A stretch of 64,000 nt of DNA from contig JAMKCF010000003.1 of NCBI GenBank assembly GCA_023634235.1, forward strand, positions 9,746,742 through 9,810,741, read 5' to 3'. This DNA is from Pisaster brevispinus. Taxonomy: Eukaryota > Echinodermata > Asteroidea > Forcipulatida > Asteriidae. Below are positions 49,991-60,016 of this stretch, piece after piece (within the stretch, counting starts at the first letter, position 1; every line of letters starts with the position of its first letter). The translations under genes and the position numbers were made by a program. The notes under the pieces are model-generated. The model saw only the letters and a program-made list of their open reading frames with translations. It made no database searches and had not been told where the DNA came from.

Positions 49991-50497
49991 CATCCAGCAT
50001 CATAGACCCAACCAACCCAAGTACACAGCCGCCCACTGTCGGCAGCCGCACCCTTGTAGGATGCTGAACAGGCGTTGACGTGACAAGTACGTAGATCATC
50101 CCCATCCCATACCCCCCCCCCCCATCAGACTGTGTTTATCCCGTTTGGATATGAAGCCCTCCTCCATACCATCTATCCATTTCCATTCTCATCTGTCACT
50201 TGTTGACGTTCGTGGGTTTCATATTGCCGTATCCGTGATTTCTTCTCTCCGATCCATGATGGGATCTCCCCATTATTGGTCTCCCTATTCTTCTCTTGCT
50301 TTATTGTTCAGTGGTTGTCCTATCTTCTTGCCAAGTGCTCTTTGCACATCTCCATTTCATTTCCTTGATTCTTTATGGTTATCTTTAACCACCCCTTTTT
50401 TTAGGGGGGGGGGTGATTTTGATAGTCATCCCTCTGCTCAATACTCCAAAACCGCTCCTCATACATTCCCTTGTACAATGTGGTTGCGCTGTGCAAT

Positions 50498-51420
50498 ACA
50501 ATAACGTTTATGCGCCGTACATAAAAAGTGCTCTTATATAAAAAAAAAATAGTTTGCATTCTCCCGAACCCGTTTCGATTATTCGATAGAGCAGCTGTGG
50601 AACCGCATATTTTGGAGAATTTTCTACCTCCACGTTGTGCACACTAACTTGTACTCGCTGTGCATAAAAGTGTTTCGTAGTAAGCCTTTCAGCAAGATGT
50701 TGCTCCCAAATCCGTCCCCAATTTATTCGCTATGGCACAGTGCTTTGGTTCGGTGGCGCAGTAGTGCACAATTTTGGGCAGTGTGGGACCTCGTATTTGG
50801 AGGATTTTCTGCCACCACACAGTGCACAGATTGATCCTTGGTGGTCGTGCATAAAAGTACTCATATTTGGCATTCACTCTCTCTTGCACCCAAATCCCAG
50901 TCTGCATGCTTTCTCTACGATACACAGTGGGGAGGGTCGAGGAGGTTGGGACCTCGTTGTTCGAGGTTTTTCTACCTGAACGTTGCCTTCGTAGCCGTGT
51001 ATTTTTCCTATGCTTTATGCGCTGAAGATGCCGAGCAGTTGGACCTCATATTTAGAGGGTTTGCTACCATTAAATTGTGCAGACATTTTGATGGTAATTG
51101 TGCATGCATAAAAGTGGCTATATTTCATGTGCAGCCTACACTCAGTTTTGCAATACACTCTTCTGTATGACCCATAGCGGGAGGTGGTTTTGGCGCGTCA
51201 ACGTGGGACCTGATATTTGAAGGATTTTATAGCTTCAAGCTCACTATACAAAGTGCGCGGTGAGGCTGTGTAAAAAATGATCTTATATGGCATTCAGTCT
51301 GCCGATCATCCCCAAATCCGTCGCACGTATTTTCTATGAAACAGACTATGGAGGTTCGAGCTCATAGGGACCTCGTATTTGGAGAAATTTCTACCTTCCT
51401 GTTACACTACAAGTGTTTTT
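50498..51420 (+). repeat. Degenerate tandem array, unit about 160-190 bp, with TATA-like boxes
   Basis: Five or six units each contain a box like GTGCATAAAAGTG (near 50514, 50664, 50849, 51107 and 51270) and a box like GGGACCTCGTATTTGGAGGA (near 50597, 50785, 50948, 51028, 51207 and 51368). Several units also share 'ggcattca' and 'cccaaatccgtc'. Spacing is mostly 150-190 bp, with one shorter and one longer step. The array ends about 200 bp before the C6orf89-like start codon. No long open frame runs through it. Confidence 0.8.
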
Positions 51421-51616
51421 TTTTGACTGCCACATCACGAACGTCATGTCAACGTGTGAAACAAACCAGACAACTGAGGGCGCTAGCTAATTCGAGGCTC
51501 AATAAAAAATATCAACCACAGACTATTTTTTATAGTCGACAAATCAGTAAACAAACTTTTCTTTTCACCTTCCGCTTTCCAACAATTTAATTATTAGTAA
51601 CACCTGAAACAATATA

Positions 51617-54600
51617 ATGTCAGGCACCGACAGTCTTAAGGCTATTGACAAAGACCTCAAGGACGTGTTAGATTTCTGCGTGTCCTCTGGTCTGAGTTCC
51701 AGCCAGATTGCGAGCGGAGCCCGCCCACTTCTGGATGCCGCGAAGAAGTCCAAACACCGGGCATGGGTGAGGAGAGTTGTTTTGGTGTCGGTGGCGGTCG
51801 CCGTCGTAGCGTTTCTGTTCCAGAACACTTGGACATATCGGTGGATATGCATTGCAGCAAAATTTATGGCAATGAAGGTAAGGAAATTCATTTTTTCAAT
51901 ACAGTAGTTGGCTAGTTAGAATTAGATGGGGGTTTTATTTTAAAATAAATATTATTTTTGAAAATTTTACGTATCCGGCCACCACTTTTTCACTCACTGC
52001 TTCCAAAATCAATGTCACATTTGATTAAATAATTAAGATACTATTGTAATTCATAATGAATGAAAAAGTGGTGGCATGATATGGAAATTCTTCCGCTAAA
52101 TGGAAAGAGGAAGGTCCAATGGTGTGTTCATTGAAAACAATAGGATTTTAAACTTCTAATGAATTGAAAGACTTAATTATATTAAAGTCTAAATTAAACT
52201 CAATGACAAAATGTGTGTTTTCTCTTTTAGGTTCTACCATATTGGGACTGGACACCATTATACGACGAGGAATGCATCATCAAAAATCCATACATGGTTC
52301 AGGACAAACTAACAGAGGAAGATTGCCAGGTACTTTGTTAGATACATTACAGTTAGCGGGGACTAGCTAGGTGAACTCTTATCGCTTATTTATAGGTGGT
52401 AGATCTCCTTCCTCCATGCTTCAATAATTAGCCCACCTTGTTGGGCTGTGTTGGGCTCTTTTTTAACATAGGTATTGTCATAGTTGTAATGGCGACTATG
52501 ATAAGACCGATGTTAGAAGAGAGCCATAACAGCCCAACAAGGTGGGCTATTCAGTAATGATCCCAGTCGGGTATATTAGTATTACACTCTAAAGGGTAAC
52601 CAGCTAGTCGAGACCTCTTTGATCTCTTCAATACAATGATCCCGGCCATTGGTAGATAGTAATCTCTAAAGGGTAACCAGTAGCTGCGACCTCACTTTAT
52701 TGCTTTATAATGATCTCACTGGTAGATTGTAGACTCAAAAGTGTGACTGGAAGCAGTAATATGATTTTACTTTTTGTTTGCCCTCTTTTTAAAGGTTTTA
52801 AAGCTAATTTTACTGGAAGCATCAATTAAGTGTCTTTGAACCCAACCAATCATATATGAATGCCTTAAAACTAGGTCTTCCCTGGTATCCATTTGTACAG
52901 GAGTGTGTGAACTATACTAAGTTAGAGATCGTGCACAATCTGACTTTCGAGATTGTGGCTGAGGACTATCTGTTCAGCAATCTTCCATTCATTGTGCTGG
53001 ATGCAACCAAGGGATGGAAAGCAACCTCGGAGTTCAATCCTGATTCTTTAAAAAAGGTTAGCCCATGCTTATTGCCCAGGGTCCGATTTTGCGATTGTTT
53101 ATTATTTTCAGACCTGGGCCCAATTTCATAGAAGCAAATATTTCTTAACAGTTTCTGCCCAGCAAAATAAGCAGGCTACCAGTCACAACTATGGTACATG
53201 TGGAATGGTATTTTGGCTGGTAACCTTAATTTGGTAAGCATTAACTTTGTTGTGCTTAGCTAATTTTTGTTTCTGAAAATCTGCTTAACAAAGTTGAGCC
53301 TAGGAATGAATATACAATGTAGCAACAAGGGCAAAGAAAAGGTCTGTTCAGTGATCCGGTCATCGCCACTGCAAAGCCTTCATGTAGGACACAGCCCAAG
53401 CATGAAAATTGGTCGAACTAAGGAGAACGATTGTTAAGCCTACAGTCAACCAGTCCAACTGCCATATAAAGCACATTGAATTGTGGTTGGTTCCCTGTAA
53501 TTTTTGCTCAGTAATCATAAAAGTCCTTTTACTATCTGGAAGTCACTCAGGATTTTGTGGGAGCAACCAGGATTTTCAGTTGTTTTAAGAAATCAAGTAC
53601 AGATTAAAGGTAGAAATTTCTTGGTCATTATAAGCAAAATCTAGAGTGGAATAATCTTTGAAGTAGAGATAAGTCATTTTCATTTTTGACACTTCTATTT
53701 AGGCAAGTTGACAAGTAGATTGAAGGGGCATCCAAAGACAATACATGTACAAGGTAACAGAGAAATACTGTGAAATACCAGACTTGATCAAAAAATAATA
53801 CCACATTTTTGTAGCCTGTTATGGCTGAGTGGTCTAGTTCATTGGTCTCAGGCTCTTGTGGTTAAGTCATCGGGGTGTGGTTTCGAATCCTGGTCCTGAC
53901 ACTTGTCATGTGAGGGTAGAGGTCAATTTGAAAAAAGCCTTTGGAGTGTCACTGCTGTGCAGTCCAGGGCTGTATACTCCCGAGGGAGCTGAGAAAGTTT
54001 ACAGGAATGTTGTTAGCCCAACGACCGGGGCACTTATGTTAAAATGCGCTATATAAGAACTAGTTTTTTATAATAATTATTATTATTTTCCCCCCAGCTT
54101 TTTACAGAGAATGAAGTGTTGAGGTCACATGATGTTTGTCAGTACATTAGCAATGAAGGTCATTCACTTGCTGATGTTCTAGCCGGAAAGGTGCCCACTT
54201 TCCATACTATCTGGTGAGTGCACACATACACGTCTTCAGCAACTAAACTCCTTAGGAGTATGCAGCCCCGGCAGCCAACTATAAACCAGGTGTGATTTGA
54301 TTTTCCCCCAGGAGTAACTGTCAACTACAGGCCATCAAGGTGGTCAGGAGTTACTACCAGCGACCGTACTTCCTCCCGCCTATGGTAGAGGCAGCCCCAG
54401 ATAACTTTGTTGCCTTCTCTTCAGGTGCGAGTGAAAAGCCCAGCGGTGACGATATAGACGATATAGACAGCAAATTCTTGGTATGTTCTTATATAACGTC
54501 AGGTTTTCCCTAAGCAGTTGACTTTTTCCCGGATATGTTAAATATTTTGATTGAGGACTTTGAGAGCTTGGAGAGCGTCTTAAAATGTGAAAAGGTCTTT

Positions 54601-55785
54601 TTCTGTTTGGAACATTTCCTTTGGATACTTCAGTTGTTTACGATGGGAACATCTGCGGGAACAAAGTCAGGTTGGCACACCGTGGCCAAGCGGTTAAGAG
54701 CAATGGACTCAAGCTCAGGGCTCAATTTCATAGAGCTGCTTAAGCACAAAAAGTAGCTAAGCACAAAAAGAATTATGCTTACCAAAGTAAAGTTACCAGC
54801 CAAAAGCATACCACAAGTACAATTTATGACTGGTATCCTGCTCATTTCTGCTTAGCAGATCTATGAAATTGGACCCTGATGTTTCTAATAAGTAGAGCAG
54901 AGAGCCATCCCCTACCCTTTCACTATACACCTTCCCAGCAGATTATCTGCATAAATTTATTTCCAGTTCGATAACTTGATTTTTTTTCTTCTTGTCTAAT
55001 TTGATTGTAGCAATATAATGTTGTTGATGACCTAACATGGTTCGCACAGATCAGGGGAAACTACTTCATCCAGTTAAGACCCAAACAACCTTGTGATAAA
55101 ATCTGCCAGCTGTTTTCGTTTGTACTTGAGGAAGGGCAAACAAGTGAGTAGAAAACATGTTGGTCAAGCTTTGCGGCTAGGTTGGTGCAGATGGATCTTG
55201 TCATGGTGGCTGAGTCACCAGGTTTGAATCTCACTTGTGGCCATGGTGCTCGGGCAAGAAAATTAACCATAACTTGCTTCTCTGCAACTCGGTGTATAAA
55301 AAGAAGGATAAATGGGGACTTATGGGGTTATTACAGTGTTTGATTAAGAAGTTATTGTTCAGTTGATGCTCAAGGCTGTATACTGCAGGCCTGGAATTAA
55401 GAGGAGGCCAAAGCCCTTGGTGCCCCTGTCAGTGACCTTGGTGCCCCTTCAAATGTTTCCCATAAACTTTAAGAAATTACAGTTGGGACACTTTCACATT
55501 GATGTCTGCCTTGTTTCTTTTGATGCCCCTTGGCAAGATAAAAATTGCACCGCCCTCTTATAGATGAAATGCCAGGCCTGTACTGGCCAGGGAGTTGAGA
55601 AAGCATCAAGAATTGTTCACAAGTTAAATGCTTCGATTGTTTCTTTTAAAAAGTGCTAACAGAATTATTACTATTCTTAATTTTTTCCAGTGGTAGTTAC
55701 CAATGATATGTGGGAGTGGCATTTTGCACCAGCAGACAATGCACCCACAATTGCCATCGGCTCAACAGGCAACTGGGACAGCTGA
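51617..55785 (+). CDS. C6orf89/BRAP-like single-pass membrane protein
   Basis: Seven exons: 51617-51877, 52231-52329, 52901-53056, 54098-54213, 54312-54480, 55011-55143 and 55691-55785 (TGA at 55783). They sum to 1029 nt, 342 residues; vertebrate C6orf89 is about 350. A helical N terminus (residues 1-48) is followed by a hydrophobic segment at about 53-70 (VVLVSVAVAVVAFLF) without a signal peptide, suggesting a type II protein of the Golgi or secretory membranes. The lumenal part has possible N-glycosylation sites at N124 (NYT) and N133 (NLT) and several cysteines. The match rests on length, architecture, the Cys/Trp-rich order and the C-terminal domain as I remember the human protein; identity is low, so the name is tentative. 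Biochemical function is not established. The gene itself is well supported by phased exons. Confidence 0.68.
53104..53300. repeat. GGGCCCAATTTCATAG MITE copy
   Basis: It starts at 'gggcccaatttcatagaagc' and shares the internal 'ttttggctggtaacc' and 'gtaagcat...gttgtgcttag' with other copies (46.63, 54.7 and 57.0 kb). The right end is diverged. It lies in intron 3 of the C6orf89-like gene. Confidence 0.7.
53815..54090 (+). repeat. Family A SINE ending at a splice acceptor
   Basis: The head 'tggctgagtggtctagttca' and B-box-like 'ggtttcgaatcctggtcctg' are followed by 'gaccggggcacttatgttaa' and the tail 'gcgctatataagaactag' plus ATT repeats. The tail runs straight into the CCCCCCAG acceptor of exon 4 (54098). 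Confidence 0.78.
54672..54905 (+). repeat. Family A SINE head with nested GGGCTCAATTTCAT MITE
   Basis: The SINE head 'gtggccaagcggttaagagc' is interrupted at 54718. A palindromic-ended element (GGGCTCAATTTCATAG to CTATGAAATTGGACCC, 54718-54876) follows, and SINE-like 'tgatgtttct' resumes. It lies in intron 5 of the C6orf89-like gene. Confidence 0.75.
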
Positions 55786-56148
55786 GCTTGGGTAAACAGC
55801 ACCGAGTGTGAGTGAAACTCACAACTTGATTACCCACTCACTCGGCAACCGATCATGAGTACTCAAGTATTTTGCCTTATATTTTAACTCCTTCCTTTTG
55901 GGTATTTTGATTGGGAACCATCCTTACTCATTTTGTTCATCGCAATCCCCGAGTTCTTATTGTAACTCTACACTCACACCAAACTGCTTTCTAGCATTGT
56001 AAACTTAACAAAAGGTCACATTATTTATAACTTCATCGGTGTTTGTTTTAAAACTCCCTTGATGTCTAAAATTCAAAAGGAGCTATGTTATTTATTACGA
56101 CAAAAGTGGAAGCAATAATTTAACTTATTCATGACTAATATTGTGTTG

Positions 56149-56638
56149 TTAACCCTCCTTCGTTGTCACTACTAAATATCACCCTCTGTGGCTTTCTTTG
56201 CAAATTAAACCATGGACATGGAGGTAGCCCATCCATGGTTTTCTATGTCAGCCTGTCATATGATGGTTAATGCATCTCGGCACAGCACACACATGTTCAC
56301 AGTTAAAACCCTATTAATATCGGTATACTCTCCTGCCCAACTGGCCCTTGCCACAAAATTCCACAGGAGACTGTACGCAAGCACAGTCCACAGTTCACAA
56401 GCAATGGGGTTCCCGCAGAATGCCAGCTGTACAAGAAGGCCAGCTGCCAGAAGTAACCCATGCTCGCAATTCCAGCCTGGAAGGTATGGTACTTCGTGGT
56501 ACTCTATGGTACCACTGTATAGTAGGGTTTGTAGTTCTGTGCACTGGCTAGTTGTGCCACCATTTAACACAACCTGGGCAGTTGAATGGTTTGAAATGGT
56601 TGGTCACTGGAAAATGTGAGTACATGTAAGAGGGTTAA
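56149..56638. repeat. TTAA-flanked CCCTC MITE, 482 bp
   Basis: TTAA at 56149-56152 and 56635-56638 flank CCCTCCTTC at the left and GTAAGAGGG at the right. The right part ('agttgtgccacca', 'cagttgaatggtttgaaatg', 'ggtcactggaaaatg') matches the right part of the 26.4-kb element. Confidence 0.7.
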
Positions 56639-56930
56639 TGATCATAATCTTTAATTATGAGCGTCATGCCTGACGGACCTGTGCGCTCTATAAGAGGCCA
56701 CTTTTATTATTATTATTATTATTAATTACTTTAAGTTTGAGAATCTTTATACAGGAGCAGGTACTTGATATTATTATTGTTATTATGTCTTTCTGGTAAT
56801 GAAACCAAGGAATCCTCAAAAGTGCCTCACACTGTACCCGTTGGCCTGAAGAGACTGTAGAGAAGATGTTGAAGAAATCTTAGCTTTAGAGGGGGAGGAA
56901 TACCCCAACTGGGGAAAACCCACACAATCA

Positions 56931-57123
56931 GGGCCCAATTTAAAAAAGCTGCTTATGTACAAAAAGTAGCTGAGCCCAACAAAATTATGCTTACCAGAAT
57001 AAGGCAACCAGCCAAACTACCGTGCCACATGTACTATTTGTGACTGTTATCCTGCTTATTTCCACTTAGCACCAAATTGTTAAGCAATATTTTCTGCTTA
57101 AGCAGCTTTATGAAATTGGGCCC
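56931..57123. repeat. 193-bp MITE with GGGCCCAATTT inverted ends
   Basis: The left end GGGCCCAATTT and the right end AAATTGGGCCC are inverted, and AAGCTGCTTA occurs inside both ends. The flanks 'aaacccacacaatca' and 'aggtagggactgaaaaccc' match an uninterrupted stretch at about 16725-16760, giving an empty site in the same window. Confidence 0.85.
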
Positions 57124-60016
57124 AGGTAGGGACTGAAAACCCAATCCATGTGCATCCGGGATTGGAACTGGGGTCAAGAGAGGTGAAAGGCAGGGAAGCA
57201 TGTTTTTGCTGTTGAAATTATATTTTAACTTTTATCAACTTAATGGTGAGTGTTTTTTTTATATTACTTTTTTCCACAAAAAACAAGGTGTATGTATATT
57301 TTGAAAACTGAAGTCTAAAGAACAAGTGAAGAATATTTAACAAAAAAAGACTGAAATAAAGACATTTTGTAGTTTCTTTTCTTCTATATTTAGTTAGTTT
57401 CAAACTAACATGGTAGATTGGTTTAACTTCTATTAATTCAAAGTTTGTAAAGTCGCATTATATTCAAATAAAATCGGGAAAAGGTACATTTTATGATGTT
57501 TATTAAATGTGAATGCTTCATTTAAAAAAAAAAAGTCCATGGCAGTCCCCAGCTTGCCTCATTTGGGGAGCGTCTCATAAGTTGGGCATGTTCTCGGCAC
57601 AAAAGAACACTTCCCTAGGGCTAGGGCACATGCCTGCAATCCATTGGACCTATAGAAACCTTCTGCTGGACCCCAACAATGTGCCGAACTACAGAAACAT
57701 CCCAACATGAGCAGGCCTCGAAATAACCCACAGCACCCACATCAATTGCAGTGGTGCCCTGTGCTTTTGCTGTGGTGCCCTTTGCTAAGTTCCAATACAA
57801 ATTTACATTTTCCTCATAGAGTGCCCCTTACCAGAAGAAAATTGCCATGCCCTTTCAAGAGGGAAGTTCAAGGCCTGCATGAGAGAATATGCGTGTTGAC
57901 ATTTTGAACATTTCAATGGACCACTCCGTTTGAAATGTGTCTCATGATTTATTTGAAAAAGTGTTTTGATGTTTAAAAATACCAAATATAATCACATGGG
58001 ATTTCATTTTTACTTTTTGTATTGCCAGGCAACCTGTATTTAGTCCCAAACTCGTCATATAAACACTATTTTAAATAGATTTCATAATCGCATCAAAGAT
58101 TAAAATTGCTTTGTTTTGTTTTACCCTTACACTTATGTATGTCTGACAAACACTGTATACTCGGGCATACTAGTCTGGCGGGATCTGGACCCGCAAACCT
58201 AAAACTTTAAAGCAAATATCTGCATCACTAATCGCTACTTGCACGCCATATGCATGTAGAGCCGCGACTTCATGCTTCATTTGTATTGTACATGTATTTA
58301 TGTATCTGTTTGGATGAAAGTGTCATCACATTACCAAGACAATGAGATTGAGCTGTGATTTTGTCTGATCAGGGCGACTTCTTCGAGTTTAAATCAGGCA
58401 TGAAACTTTTCAGCTGATCAGTGGATTACCTCTTTTTTTTCTTTAAGAATAAAAACACTGTACAAAGTTCAGTGTGGTCGTCTGTATCCTCTTTTTAGCA
58501 TTGACAAATTTGCAAATTTGGTAAATGTGACAGTAGAAATTCAAACTATAATTTGATTATTTTTGTTGGGGATGATTACTTTTCCTGTACCCTGGCCTGG
58601 AATTACATGGAGGCAATGGCCTCTGTGGCCCTGGTCTTAGCCTTTGTGCCCCTTCAAAGGTTTCCCATTCCCTTAAAAAATTGTCCAGCGGAAGACAAGT
58701 GCCTTTTACAAAATAAAAATGGCCTTACTGTCTGAAAGATGCAATTCCTGAATGCTGCATGTTGATGTATTTCAATACAATAAGACCACACGACTTTCTG
58801 CTTGTTTTAATTTTATTCAATCCATAAAAGAAACCAAGCATTACATACATGTACATTAAATAAAAAGAATCTTTATACATTTTTCTTTTTTATCTTGTAA
58901 TAAGTGTGCATATTGCACACTAGCATTTAAACAGAGATCTCACATCACATTTTCTTTGACACTGATTTATTTTCACGTTTGTGATTGTAAATTGTATACT
59001 TTATAATGTTTTGGTTATAGTATACTCTTGCAAACTAACACAGATGTGTAATAAGCATGGTGTACTCAGATCTTTCCACTTGATGACTTTGCCACCAGAG
59101 TTCTAGTCTGGTGCACTGGACAGCTAGGTCATCGACTCATTATAGGCCATTTAACATCGGTATTAAAAAGTTGATACCATGTACAACAAAAGAACCAAGG
59201 TCTGGAATCGGGGAATAAACCCAGGAAAAAGGGAGATTTCGAGCATGAACCCCAGTACACTTTGTCTCTCTTTGTACAGGGAAATAAAGCGCAGCACGGT
59301 GAGTGCATTCCTGTCCAGATACTCAATGGAATGTACTGCGTATTAACATGTCACTCGGATTTGACCTCATAACCCCCCCCCCCCTGGTTGTATACAAATG
59401 CAGGTTTACCCAACTTGTGTTCAAAAAAAAGTTGTGTGTAGTTGTACATACTTGACTCCCTGCGTTAACTGGTTAAACATTCTAGAAATTAGCAACATTT
59501 GATGTGTGATTGATGATGTGTCAACAGTGGTACTATGACATAACGCAAAGCAGCATCGTCTCAACAATGTAACCCGACAGTCGGCGTCTGGTGCGTGGTT
59601 TGCCAGAGGGTTGCCAACATTTGGTTGGCTGATGGCAGGGTGGACAAAAATCCAACAATTGTAAGGATTTAGTATTAGAAAGAACTTACAGCAGCGCTGG
59701 ACACTTACAGATAGCTTGATACTAAAGCAGAGGCAGTGGTTGCAGCATGGATAAACTTGACAAAGTGGCAAATTCCTACAGTATGTCCATCAGGCCTTGT
59801 ATCAAACGATGGAAAATGTAATTGCTGTGGGTGTCCCTTCCTTTTGCAGGGTTTGTCGTGATGCCATTTGTATAGTTAAAATACAAATGTATGTTTTCTT
59901 TGGATAGTTCCTCACAAGGTACACAATTGCAGAGCCCCTTCAAGAACCAAGTCCAAACCCCTGATGATGCAGTCTCGTCCCAAACAAACAAAATCTTTTA
60001 AAGAAGCATGCCAGCC

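Larger units (their letters stand above)
49041..51616. promoter_or_regulatory. Shared upstream region of THOC5 and the C6orf89-like gene
   Basis: The two start codons face away from each other over 2.6 kb. The interval contains a retrotransposon remnant (49600-49990), a poly-C run near 50112 and a degenerate repeat array (50498-51420). Promoters cannot be placed from sequence alone; open frames within it have no recognisable product. Confidence 0.45.
55786..60016. other. Intergenic region between two convergent genes
   Basis: This interval holds the 3' UTRs of the C6orf89-like gene and BORCS5 plus repeats: a TTAA-flanked MITE (56149-56638), a retro-element tail with ATT repeats (56655-56725), the GGGCCC MITE (56931-57123) and tRNA-like B-box fragments near 57145 and 58170. 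A diverged short repeat ('ctggaattacatggaggca' and 'ccccttcaaaggtttcccat') at 58595-58700 also occurs near 17840 and 55390. No gene is supported. Confidence 0.55.
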
